DNA of 7,352 nt from a bacterium (lineage in GTDB: Bacteria; JALSQH01). Numbering within the stretch: the stretch's first letter is position 1; every line of letters starts with the position of its first letter. The notes below the pieces were generated by a model. It was not told the origin of the DNA and did no database searches. It worked only from the letters and a program-made list of their open reading frames with translations. The position numbers were made by a program, and so were the translations under genes. This document shows positions 1 to 5,864 of the stretch, piece after piece. The stretch covers positions 1 to 7,352 of the forward strand of contig JALTID010000202.1 of NCBI GenBank assembly GCA_027004335.1, given 5' to 3'.

Positions 1-23
1 TCATCTACCACTAATATTCTCAT
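1..23 (-). CDS. Probable response regulator, first 7 codons only (cut by window edge)
   Basis: Reading leftwards from an ATG at 23-21, the visible codons give MRILVVD followed by a codon beginning GA (Asp or Glu). This is the classic start of a two-component receiver domain: a hydrophobic first beta strand ending in the acidic pair that binds Mg2+ next to the phospho-acceptor Asp. A purine-rich TAGGGTG at 37-31 lies 7 bases upstream as a ribosome binding site. Only 16 bases separate it from the hslU stop, so it is probably the fourth gene of the xerC-hslV-hslU operon. The output domain lies outside the window. With so few residues, another Rossmann-like protein cannot be excluded, but the acidic pair after the strand favours a receiver. 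Confidence 0.55.
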
Positions 24-39
24 ATGTTAACACCCTATC

Positions 40-1383
40 TTACAGAATATATTTACTCAGATCCTCACTTTCCACAATATCCTTCAATTTTTCCTTCACA
101 TATTTGCCATCAATCTTTACCTTCTGACCTGCTATTTCAGGTGCACTAAAGGAAATTTCCTCAAGAAGTTTCTCAACAACAGTATAGAGTCTTCTGGCAC
201 CGATATTTTCATTTTTTAAATTCACCTCTTCAGCCAGCTCAGCGATCTCTCGCAGAGCGTCATCTGTGAACTCAAGTCCTACACCTTCTGTTTTCATTAA
301 CTCAATATATTGCTTTGTAATGGCATTCTCTGGCTCCGTGAGAATTCTGTAAAAATCCTCCTTGGTTAATGGTGCTAACTCAACTCTTATTGGAAATCTT
401 CCCTGAAGTTCAGGGATAAGGTCAGAAGGCTTACTAACATGAAATGCCCCTGCAGCGATAAAAAGAATATGGTCCGTTTTCACAATTCCATGTTTAGTGG
501 TAACAGTAGTCCCCTCTATGAGAGGTAAAAGATCTCTCTGGACCCCTTCCCTGGAAACATCAGGACCATTTCCACCTTCCCTCCCAGATATCTTATCAAT
601 TTCATCAATAAAAACTATCCCCATTTCTTCAACTTTTCTAAGAGCCACAGAAGTAACCTTATCCATATCAATCATTTTTGAAGCTTCTTCTTGAGTAAGA
701 TATTCAAGTGCTTCCTTAACTTTCATCTTTCTTTTTTTTCTTTTTTTCGGTAACATAGAATCAAAAAGGTCTTTCATCTGTAACCCAATATCATCCATTC
801 CCGAAGCAGCAAAGATCTCCACCATGGGAACAGCCGAAGTAGTAACTGTTATCTCAACTTCTCTTTCATCAAGGTCTCCTTCACGCAGCATCTTTGTGAA
901 TTTTTCTCTGGTGACATTATACCTGCTTATATTGTCCTCAGCAGCATATTCACTCACCGGGGGGATGAGAAGATCAAGTAAACGATTCTCTGCCGCTTCC
1001 ATTGCCTTTTGAAGAACCTTCCTCTTCTCTTTCTCCCTTTCCTGAGTAACTGCTATTTCAACAAGATCCCTTATAATAGATTCAACATCTCTACCGACAT
1101 AACCCACCTCGGTAAATTTGGATGCCTCAACCTTAATAAAAGGAGCATCAGCCAATCTGGCAAGTCTTCTTGCAATTTCTGTCTTTCCCACACCAGTAGG
1201 TCCTATCATTAAAATATTTTTAGGAACAATTTCATCCTTTAACTCTTCAGGAACATGTTTTCTCCTCCACCTGTTTCTCAAAGCAATAGCAACAGCTTTT
1301 TTTGCGTCGTTCTGACCAATTATATATTTATTAAGGGCCTCAACAATCTGCCTGGGAGTTAGAATCTCTTCCCTGTTTATCAT
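40..1383 (-). CDS. hslU: HslU, AAA+ unfoldase subunit of the HslUV protease
   Basis: ATP-dependent cytoplasmic hexamer that unfolds proteins and feeds them into the HslV peptidase. In the 447-residue numbering used here: Walker A GPTGVGKT at about 61-68, pore loop GYVG at 94-97, an I domain from about 100 to 240 with a strongly basic stretch (KKRKKRKMK) near 214-222, Walker B with IDEID near 259-263, an arginine-finger region GRFP at 328-331, sensor 2 GARR at 395-398, and a C-terminal tail ending LSKYIL that resembles the family tail which docks into HslV. The length equals the E. coli family member (about 443). An ATG at 1398 would give five more residues and overlaps the hslV stop as ATGA, but then AGGAGG would lie inside codons 2-3. 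The ATG at 1383 sits 6 bases after that AGGAGG and gives [13 protein letters not shown], the usual family start, so 1383 is chosen. The neighbour hslV and the docking tail make the assignment firm. Confidence 0.97.
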   Translation of the reverse strand: MINREEILTPRQIVEALNKYIIGQNDAKKAVAIALRNRWRRKHVPEELKDEIVPKNILMIGPTGVGKTEIARRLARLADAPFIKVEASKFTEVGYVGRDVESIIRDLVEIAVTQEREKEKRKVLQKAMEAAENRLLDLLIPPVSEYAAEDNISRYNVTREKFTKMLREGDLDEREVEITVTTSAVPMVEIFAASGMDDIGLQMKDLFDSMLPKKRKKRKMKVKEALEYLTQEEASKMIDMDKVTSVALRKVEEMGIVFIDEIDKISGREGGNGPDVSREGVQRDLLPLIEGTTVTTKHGIVKTDHILFIAAGAFHVSKPSDLIPELQGRFPIRVELAPLTKEDFYRILTEPENAITKQYIELMKTEGVGLEFTDDALREIAELAEEVNLKNENIGARRLYTVVEKLLEEISFSAPEIAGQKVKIDGKYVKEKLKDIVESEDLSKYIL

Positions 1384-1389
1384 TTCATT

Positions 1390-1395
1390 CCTCCT
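1390..1395 (-). promoter_or_regulatory. Shine-Dalgarno of hslU (decides the start)
   Basis: A perfect AGGAGG lies just after the hslV stop codon, 6 bases upstream of the ATG at 1383-1381. It falls inside the first codons of the longer reading frame that begins at 1398, which therefore would have no ribosome binding site at a useful distance. Confidence 0.8.
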
Positions 1396-1928
1396 CATAA
1401 TTCTTCCAGCACAAATCTGTCATTCGTGTAAATACATATATCAGATGCTATTTTTATTGATTCAAGAGCAATCTCCTTAGCAGATAGATCAGTATGGGCA
1501 AGAAGTGCCCTCGCTGCAGCAAGGGCATAATTACCACCTGAGCCAATAGCTAAAACAGGTTCATCAGGTTCAAGAACATCACCTGTCCCCGATATTAAAA
1601 GAAGATGTTCCTTATCAGCCACAATCAGAAGTGCCTCAAGATACCTCAGCATCTTGCTGGTTCTCCACTCTTTTGCCAGTTCTACTGCAGCTTTCAGAAG
1701 ATTTCCATTAAATTCTTTTAACTTCCCTTCAAATTTCTCAAAAAGTGCAAAGGCATCAGCCGTAGATCCTGCAAAACCTGCAAGAACTCTCTCCTCGTAC
1801 AATCTTCTCACCTTCTTTGCAGATGATTTTATCACACTGTTTCCCATGGTTACCTGACCATCTGCAGCAATAACAGTTTTTTCATCTTTCCTCACAGCAA
1901 TCACAGTTGTTCCATAAAATTTCTCCAT
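1395..1928 (-). CDS. hslV: HslV, N-terminal threonine peptidase of HslUV
   Basis: Proteasome-beta-like peptidase that forms a double hexameric ring and degrades proteins delivered by HslU in the cytoplasm. From the start at 1928 the protein is 177 residues, the usual size. The propeptide is MEKFYG; autocatalytic removal would expose Thr-Thr, and in mature numbering Thr1, Asp17, Lys33 (in AKKVRRL) and Gly45 (in LAGFAG) all fall where they do in E. coli HslV. The body matches the family throughout ([44 protein letters not shown]). An in-frame ATG one codon earlier (1931) is only 2 bases from AGGAGG, whereas 1928 is 5 bases away, so 1928 is preferred. That start overlaps the xerC stop by one base (TGATG), which indicates translational coupling. 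hslU follows after 11 bases. Confidence 0.97.
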   Translation of the reverse strand: MEKFYGTTVIAVRKDEKTVIAADGQVTMGNSVIKSSAKKVRRLYEERVLAGFAGSTADAFALFEKFEGKLKEFNGNLLKAAVELAKEWRTSKMLRYLEALLIVADKEHLLLISGTGDVLEPDEPVLAIGSGGNYALAAARALLAHTDLSAKEIALESIKIASDICIYTNDRFVLEEL

Positions 1929-2833
1929 CATTTCCTCCTGGCCATGGGATGAGCTCTCCGGTATACTTCAATCAATTTCTCCACCTCAAGATGGGTATAA
2001 ATCTGAGTTGTGGAAAGACTTGCATGTCCCAAAAGCTCCTGTATTGTTCTTAAATCTGCCCCTGCATTCAGCAGATGAGTAGCGAATGTGTGCCTTAAAG
2101 TATGCGGAGAAATCTTTCTCATAATGCTTGTTTGAATTATGTACTTATCCACAATTCTTTCTACACTTCTTGCAGTTAATCTTTTCCCTCTGTTATTTAC
2201 AAAAACTGAAGAATGCTTTTCACCGTTCTCCATCAATATTTCTTCCCTGACGGGTAAATATTCCTTCAACGCTTTAATAGCAGGCTTCCCCACCGGGATA
2301 ATTCTTTCCTTCCTTCTTTTCCCCCTTACCAGTATCATTTTTGATGCCCAGTCAATATCATCAAGGTTGAGTCCGACCAGTTCGCTCACCCTTATCCCTG
2401 TGGCATAAAGTACCTCAAGAATAGCTCTGTCTCTTTTACCCAGAAAAGTGGTAATATCTGGTGACTCAACAAGAGAGATAACTTCTTCTATCCCGAGAAA
2501 AGAGGGGATTTTTTTCTCCTGTTTAGGATTGCTTATCAATTTTGCAGGGTTATTTGCCACTACCTCTTCTCTGACAAGATAATCAAAGAAATTCCTGAGA
2601 GCAGCAAGTTTCCTTGCTATTGTCCTCTTACCATTTTTTGTAAACAGTTCTCTAACAAATATCCTCACATCTCTAAAATCAATTTGGGCAGGAGAATTTT
2701 TGCCAATATTCTCAGCAAAATTAATAAGCTCTTCAATATCTCTTGTATATGCTTTCACGGTCAACTGAGAGTAATTTTTTTCAACCACCAGGTAATCTCT
2801 ATATCTTTCTTTCCAGAAGAAGAAATTCTCCAT
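1928..2833 (-). CDS. xerC: Tyrosine recombinase XerC/XerD (chromosome dimer resolution)
   Basis: Site-specific recombinase of the Xer family, which resolves chromosome dimers at a dif site. It has 301 residues: an N-terminal core-binding (SAM-like) domain to about residue 100, then the catalytic domain. All six active-site residues are visible: Arg148 (ATGIRVSE), Lys172 (GKRRKER), His244 and Arg247 (PHTLRH), His270 (LGHAS) and nucleophile Tyr279 (QIYTH). This spacing is the same as my recollection of E. coli XerD, whereas XerC is four residues shorter after Lys172. The gene position in front of hslVU is that of xerC/codV in Bacillus-type operons, so the C/D label rests on context only; this organism might have a single Xer protein. 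The ATG at 2833 is the first possible start after an in-frame TAA three codons upstream; its ribosome binding site (AGGT, 1 base away) is poor. Confidence 0.93.
   Translation of the reverse strand: MENFFFWKERYRDYLVVEKNYSQLTVKAYTRDIEELINFAENIGKNSPAQIDFRDVRIFVRELFTKNGKRTIARKLAALRNFFDYLVREEVVANNPAKLISNPKQEKKIPSFLGIEEVISLVESPDITTFLGKRDRAILEVLYATGIRVSELVGLNLDDIDWASKMILVRGKRRKERIIPVGKPAIKALKEYLPVREEILMENGEKHSSVFVNNRGKRLTARSVERIVDKYIIQTSIMRKISPHTLRHTFATHLLNAGADLRTIQELLGHASLSTTQIYTHLEVEKLIEVYRRAHPMARRK
1934..1939 (-). promoter_or_regulatory. Shine-Dalgarno of hslV inside the 3' end of xerC
   Basis: A perfect AGGAGG is embedded in the last codons of xerC. It is 2 bases from the ATG at 1931 and 5 bases from the ATG at 1928, which favours the second of the two adjacent methionine codons. 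Confidence 0.75.
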
Positions 2834-2847
2834 TACCTGTTAAGTTT

Positions 2848-2876
2848 AGCATAATTGGAAAAAATCCGCTATACAA
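2848..2876 (-). promoter_or_regulatory. Candidate promoter of the xerC-hslVU operon
   Basis: On the minus strand TTGTAT (2876-2871) and TATGCT (2853-2848) are separated by 17 bases. Both boxes are only moderate matches to sigma70 consensus. A start 7 bases beyond the -10 box would give a very short leader, about 8 bases before the xerC ATG, which could explain its poor Shine-Dalgarno. It is tentative because AT-rich DNA gives such matches easily. Confidence 0.3.
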
Positions 2877-2888
2877 AACATCCAATTA
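2852..2888. repeat. 8-bp perfect inverted repeat, possible operator
   Basis: TAATTGGA (2852-2859) and TCCAATTA (2881-2888) are perfect inverted copies separated by 21 bases. The arms bracket the -35 box of the candidate xerC promoter and the left arm touches its -10 box, so a dimeric regulator bound to both could occlude it. An arm this short can arise by chance in AT-rich DNA. Confidence 0.3.
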
Positions 2889-2904
2889 CATTTTTCACTT
2901 AAGA

Positions 2905-2920
2905 AATAAGAAGGCTTATT
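2905..2920. repeat. 6-bp dyad against the -35 box of the plus-strand promoter
   Basis: AATAAG and CTTATT form a perfect dyad around a 4-base centre. The right arm overlaps the first two bases of TTGACA at 2919-2924. It could be a regulator site or simply chance; no T-run follows that would make it a terminator on either strand. Confidence 0.25.
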
Positions 2921-2946
2921 GACAGTCTTTATACTTTTGGTAAAAT
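2919..2946 (+). promoter_or_regulatory. Strong sigma70-type promoter for the plus-strand operon
   Basis: A perfect -35 TTGACA (2919-2924) is followed after 16 bases by TAAAAT (2941-2946), with TG one base before the -10 box (extended -10 at 2938-2939). Transcription would start near 2953. An AGGAG at 2966-2970 lies 7 bases before the ATG at 2978. This is the best promoter in the window for the plus strand and drives the two-gene unit 2978-4281. Confidence 0.75.
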
Positions 2947-2977
2947 CTAAAAAAAATCAAATCTCAGGAGTAACGAA

Positions 2978-3547
2978 ATGGAATACCATGAATTAGTGGT
3001 GGAAGGACCATATCTACTTGTAAAGGGATTTGTGGAGGGAAGTGCCAACTGCCTTGATGATCCAGAGATATTCTTCAGCAAGGAAGAGAACATAGAAAGG
3101 GAAACTCTCAATGAGAAATTAAAAGAGTGGCTGGGATTTGCAGAAACCCTCGTTCATATCGTAGTAGATGAGAAGAATCTTGAAAAGCTTACAGAATTTT
3201 TTAAAAAAAGGGGAGAAAAATTTGGTCTGGAAATTAAATCAGAACTTAAGATACTAAGCGCCTCTTTTGAATTTAAAATGGAGGCATTCACTCCGAAGCA
3301 CGGGAAAAAGATGAAAAAACTCTTAGCTGAACTACCACCTACTATAACAATTGCAGGGAAGGAAGAAGAGGAAAAAGTCCACGATGTGGAGGAGAGGGGG
3401 ATATATACTCCGGACCACCCGTACGAACTCAATATAAAAGGTACTATTGTTGGACCATTTAAAGAAGTTGTTGAAACACACAGAAAATGGAAAGAGTTTA
3501 GCCTTATTATTCTTGAAAATATAAAATTAACATTAGAAGAAACCTAA
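2978..3547 (+). CDS. Unrecognised conserved-looking 189-residue cytoplasmic protein
   Basis: I do not recognise the family. The reading frame is real: a strong promoter, AGGAG 7 bases before the ATG, and a stop overlapping the next start by one base (TAATG). There is no signal peptide or membrane segment, and the protein is rich in Lys and Glu. Its pattern suggests two alpha/beta halves: a strand-turn-helix unit at about 3-20 (ELVVEGPYLLVKGFVEG) with a second strand near 57-63 (LVHIVVD), then strands near 90-102 and 151-158, a helix near 160-171, and a strand near 174-185. The short stretch YELNIKGTIVGPFKEVVE near 149-166 loosely mirrors the N-terminus (Tyr, then EL, Gly, and a helix with VxxFVE/FKEVVE), hinting at a duplicated ferredoxin-like fold; this is inference only. 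There is a single Cys (residue 25) and no visible catalytic motif. Coupling to a sugar nucleotidyltransferase suggests a link with cell-envelope or sugar-nucleotide metabolism, unproven. Confidence 0.8.
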   Translation: MEYHELVVEGPYLLVKGFVEGSANCLDDPEIFFSKEENIERETLNEKLKEWLGFAETLVHIVVDEKNLEKLTEFFKKRGEKFGLEIKSELKILSASFEFKMEAFTPKHGKKMKKLLAELPPTITIAGKEEEEKVHDVEERGIYTPDHPYELNIKGTIVGPFKEVVETHRKWKEFSLIILENIKLTLEET

Positions 3548-4281
3548 TGGAGTGTTGCTCACCCTTTTTTAAGGGGATGATCCTCGCAGCGGGGAGAGGT
3601 AAAAGGATGGAGGAACTCACATCGGAAGTTCCCAAACCCCTTCTTACAATAGCAGGGCAACCACTTATTCTGTTCAACATAAAGCTCTTCCTTCACTGGG
3701 GAATAAATTACATTGTTGTAAATACCTGGTATCAACAGGAGAAACTCTGTGAGTATCTCGCGAAACTGAACCTCCCCGTCAGAATCAAAATATCCTATGA
3801 ATCAACACTCATGGGAACAGGAGGGGGAGTAAAAAAAGCATTTAATTATTTAAAGGGGACACCTTTTTTCCTTATAAATTCCGATATAATCACAGACTTT
3901 CCCCTCAAGGTCCTGATAAATGAGCCCCTCCCGCTGGCTACAATGGTGGTAGTTCCCCACCGGGAGGGAAACACACCAGTATGGGTAAAAGATGGTAGGG
4001 TTACCTCAATTGGTGAGAGGGGGGAGGGAAAAAATTTCACATTTGCTGGGATACATCTACTTACCGGGAGGATTTTTAAATATCTTCCAGAGGGAGAATC
4101 TTCAATTATAAAGGATTTCTACATAAAAGCTTTAGGAGAAGGAGAGAATATCAGGGCAGTTATCTGGGATGGATTATGGCTTGACGCCGGGACAAAAGAG
4201 AGATTCATGGATACAAAAGCTGCCATTGAATCAGGTGAAATAAACCTCCCTTCCTACTTGCTTGATATGGGAAGTATCTGA
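3547..4281 (+). CDS. Sugar-1-phosphate nucleotidyltransferase, MurU/GDP-mannose pyrophosphorylase-like
   Basis: Transfers a nucleotide from an NTP to a sugar 1-phosphate, giving an NDP-sugar and pyrophosphate, in the cytoplasm. It has 244 residues in a single GT-A-like Rossmann fold. The nucleotide-binding signature LAAGRGKRM is at 13-21, the PKPLL motif at 29-33, a glycine loop GTGGG at 90-94, the metal-binding NSD with Asp113, FAGIH at 166-170, and the C-terminal WLDAGT with the second metal Asp213. It lacks a left-handed beta-helix or acetyltransferase domain, so it is not GlmU-like. Size and motifs resemble MurU (MurNAc-1-P uridylyltransferase), but the sugar and nucleotide cannot be read from sequence, and no AmgK-type kinase is adjacent. 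The ATG at 3547 overlaps the preceding stop; it adds ten residues (with two adjacent Cys) before the usual family start. Met11 at 3577 has AAGGGG directly against it, too close to serve. The last 28 bases overlap the convergent OsmC-family gene. Confidence 0.9.
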   Translation: MECCSPFFKGMILAAGRGKRMEELTSEVPKPLLTIAGQPLILFNIKLFLHWGINYIVVNTWYQQEKLCEYLAKLNLPVRIKISYESTLMGTGGGVKKAFNYLKGTPFFLINSDIITDFPLKVLINEPLPLATMVVVPHREGNTPVWVKDGRVTSIGERGEGKNFTFAGIHLLTGRIFKYLPEGESSIIKDFYIKALGEGENIRAVIWDGLWLDAGTKERFMDTKAAIESGEINLPSYLLDMGSI

Positions 4282-4673
4282 TACTCGTAGGTAACATCTG
4301 CAGTTTTTCTTAGCATTGCTGTTATAGCACAATATTTGTAACTGGAGAGCCTTATAGCTTTTTCCACCTTCTTTTGGTCTAAATCACCTCTGAAAATATA
4401 CTTCAAATGTACTTTAGTATATACTCTGGGATGTTCTGATGCTCTTTCAACCTCTATCTCTATAAAAAATTCCTCTACAGGTTCCCTCATTTTCCTCAGA
4501 ATTGAAATAACATCCATTCCTGTGCATCCCCCTAAGCTATGAAGAAAAACTTCCATGGGTGCTGGACCAAGATCATCTCCCCCATGAGCAGGAGCAGCAT
4601 CCATTTTAATTTTAAGTCCCCGTTCATTTATCCCTATGAAAGACATACCTCCCTTCCAAACGACTTTCTCCAA
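4254..4673 (-). CDS. OsmC/YhfA-family thiol peroxidase-like protein
   Basis: OsmC-fold proteins reduce organic hydroperoxides with a cysteine pair. The protein has 139 residues, the usual size, with both family cysteines: Cys50 in GGCTGMDV at the start of the central helix and Cys115 in KYCAITAML. GPAPMEVFLHSLGGC matches the YhfA-like subgroup rather than Ohr. Both Cys being present argues for catalytic competence; the reductant is unknown. The start is TTG at 4673-4671: an in-frame TGA lies directly upstream, AGGAGG is 6 bases away, and the N-terminus (VVWKGGMSF) is needed for the first family strand. A nearer ATG at 4677 is out of frame and gives only 17 codons. It follows mglA by 31 bases with no visible promoter or terminator, so it is likely cotranscribed with mglBA. 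Its 3' end overlaps the convergent nucleotidyltransferase gene by 28 bases. Confidence 0.9.
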   Translation of the reverse strand: MEKVVWKGGMSFIGINERGLKIKMDAAPAHGGDDLGPAPMEVFLHSLGGCTGMDVISILRKMREPVEEFFIEIEVERASEHPRVYTKVHLKYIFRGDLDQKKVEKAIRLSSYKYCAITAMLRKTADVTYEYQILPISSK

Positions 4674-4679
4674 TCATTT

Positions 4680-4685
4680 CCTCCT
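4680..4685 (-). promoter_or_regulatory. Shine-Dalgarno that selects a TTG start
   Basis: A perfect AGGAGG (extended as AAGAGGAGG) sits 6 bases from the TTG at 4673 and only 2 bases from an out-of-frame ATG at 4677. The spacing supports the TTG as the true start of the OsmC-family gene. Confidence 0.7.
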
Positions 4686-4704
4686 CTTAACGGATAATTT
4701 AGAC

Positions 4705-5298
4705 CTATGCCCCTGTCTTTCTCTTAAGATCAATCAATACAAGTTTTGTTACGGCTTTAAGGGTATCAAAAACTCCCGTGCCTTTTATCGCTATAGCTTC
4801 AAAATCAGGTACATTATCCTTGTTTAATTCTTTTTTCATTTCATCTACAGGAGCAGCATTGGGTAAATCCCTTTTATTGTACTGGATCACATATGGAACA
4901 CTTTTTATGGTATAACCCTGCTCTTCAAGATTTCCTATCATATTTTCAAAACTTTCAATGTTTGCATCCATTCTTTCAATTTGAGAATCTGCAACAAAAA
5001 CTATGCCATCTACACCCTTTAAAATTAATTTCCTGCTGGCATCGTAAAAAACCTGTCCCGGAACTGTATAAAGATGAAATCTCACTTTAAATCCCTTTAT
5101 TTCCCCAAGATTAAGAGGTAAAAAGTCAAAAAAGAGAGTCCTTTCTGTCTCCGTGGCCAGAGAGATCATCTTACCCTTAGACTTTGGATTTGTCTTATCG
5201 TAAATGTACTGCAAATTTGTGGTCTTACCACCAAGACCTGGACCATAATAAACTATTTTACAATTTATCTCCCTCGCTGCATAGTTGATAAAAGACAT
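4705..5298 (-). CDS. mglA: MglA, Ras-like small GTPase of the bacterial polarity switch
   Basis: Small GTPase that marks the leading pole in Myxococcus and controls motility or polar complexes in other bacteria; it cycles with MglB. It has 197 residues, co-linear with M. xanthus MglA (195). The P-loop GPGLGGKT is at 19-26 with Lys25; the residue before the last Gly is Gly where Myxococcus has Cys, a position that varies in the family. The hallmark active-site residues are present: Arg53 (TERTLFFDF) and Gln82 in TVPGQ at 78-82, where Pro replaces the Asp of the normal DxxG motif, as in all MglA-type GTPases. The base-recognition motif NKRD is at 141-144. The ATG at 5298 follows the mglB stop after 10 bases and has no good Shine-Dalgarno (GGAG is 13 bases away), so it is probably translated by coupling to mglB. 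What it polarises here is unknown: no motility genes are in view. Confidence 0.96.
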   Translation of the reverse strand: MSFINYAAREINCKIVYYGPGLGGKTTNLQYIYDKTNPKSKGKMISLATETERTLFFDFLPLNLGEIKGFKVRFHLYTVPGQVFYDASRKLILKGVDGIVFVADSQIERMDANIESFENMIGNLEEQGYTIKSVPYVIQYNKRDLPNAAPVDEMKKELNKDNVPDFEAIAIKGTGVFDTLKAVTKLVLIDLKRKTGA

Positions 5299-5308
5299 TT
5301 TTTATTTG

Positions 5309-5803
5309 TTACTCCGAAAATAGATTCTCAATATCCTCATCCGTAATTTCAGAAAATGGAGACTCAAGCTCCTCTGCCTGCATCTCCTTCTGTATCTTCT
5401 CAGTTAATTCATCAAATATTTTTTTGAGCTCCTGAGAAGCCTTCTTAACCCTCAACCTCACAAGACCCAGAGAAGACCTGTGGTCAAAAACAACCACAAG
5501 AATTATTCTCTCCCCTATCAAGGTGATATGGATATTATCCCTCTCTCCTTCATGGAAAAGAACAGAAAATTCTTTTTCCCCTAATAACTTTGCGAGCCCA
5601 CTGGTAGCTGCAATATTTCCTGCTGTTAGAGAAGCTAAAGAAGTTGTATCAATATCTTCAGTATCTCCACAGTGGGCAATAAGTTGCCCATTCTTATCTA
5701 CAAGGAAGACAAATTTTGCATTGGCTTCCCTCGCCAGTCTTAAGATTATCTCATTGATTTTTTTGTACTCTTCTTCATAAAGAATAAATTGAGTATTTTC
5801 CAT
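5309..5803 (-). CDS. mglB: MglB, Roadblock/LC7 GTPase-activating partner of MglA
   Basis: Homodimeric Roadblock/LC7 protein that stimulates GTP hydrolysis by MglA. The 164 residues follow M. xanthus MglB closely: an N-terminal helix with LYEEEYKKINEI, the core strand FVFLVDKNGQLIA, the highly conserved DTTSLASLTAGNIAA, then LVVVFDHRSSLGLVRLRVKKA, and an acidic tail with SPFSEITDEDIENLFSE. That tail matches the conserved C-terminus of Myxococcus MglB, which contacts MglA. The reading frame can be extended to a TTG at 5824, but this adds seven residues absent from the family and would lie inside the hairpin; AGAGG is 6 bases before the ATG at 5803, which is therefore chosen. It is the first gene of mglB-mglA-osmC-like and has its own tandem promoters. 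Confidence 0.96.
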   Translation of the reverse strand: MENTQFILYEEEYKKINEIILRLAREANAKFVFLVDKNGQLIAHCGDTEDIDTTSLASLTAGNIAATSGLAKLLGEKEFSVLFHEGERDNIHITLIGERIILVVVFDHRSSLGLVRLRVKKASQELKKIFDELTEKIQKEMQAEELESPFSEITDEDIENLFSE

Positions 5804-5809
5804 TCCTTG

Positions 5810-5814
5810 CCTCT
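5810..5814 (-). promoter_or_regulatory. Shine-Dalgarno of mglB
   Basis: AGAGG lies 6 bases upstream of the ATG at 5803. Its 5' base, 5814, is also the last base of the hairpin stem at 5814-5832, so folding of the leader could affect access by the ribosome. Confidence 0.6.
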
Positions 5815-5832
5815 CTGGTATCAATTACCAGA
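5814..5832 (-). repeat. Perfect 7-bp hairpin in the mglB leader
   Basis: TCTGGTA and TACCAGA form a perfect stem around a 5-base loop (ATTGA on the transcribed strand). It lies just downstream of the two -10 boxes and directly against the ribosome binding site. No T-run follows on either strand, so it is not an intrinsic terminator. It may be an operator near the transcription start or an RNA hairpin that modulates mglB translation. Confidence 0.5.
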
Positions 5833-5836
5833 ATAA

Positions 5837-5864
5837 ATTATAACAAATTATATCCCATTTACAA
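5837..5864 (-). promoter_or_regulatory. mglBA promoter, downstream copy
   Basis: TTGTAA (5864-5859) and a perfect TATAAT (5842-5837) are separated by 16 bases. Transcription would begin near 5830, at the start of the hairpin. The -10 box is exactly 10 bases after that of the upstream promoter. A TTGACT at 5869-5864 is a better -35 match but is 21 bases away. Confidence 0.45.

Noticed and set aside
497-1315. Several plus-strand open frames of 62-67 codons opposite hslU
   Set aside because: They are antisense to a fully conserved gene and have no promoter, ribosome binding site or recognisable product.
2834-2977. CIRCE heat-shock operator upstream of xerC-hslVU
   Set aside because: The 9-base arms TTAGCACTC and GAGTGCTAA are not present; the dyads seen have unrelated sequence.
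3154-3432. 92-codon open frame on the minus strand inside the 189-residue gene
   Set aside because: It lies wholly antisense to a gene with a strong promoter and Shine-Dalgarno, has a Ser/Phe-rich low-complexity product typical of the reverse of a Lys/Glu-rich gene, and lacks a ribosome binding site.
4624-4677. 17-codon frame from the ATG at 4677 overlapping the OsmC-family start
   Set aside because: Its ATG is only 2 bases from the Shine-Dalgarno and the product is too short and featureless; it is better seen as a decoy ATG beside the TTG start.
5814-5832. Hairpin as a rho-independent terminator of the oxidoreductase gene
   Set aside because: The stem is only 7 bp and is not followed by a T-run on either strand; it is also downstream of the mglBA promoters.
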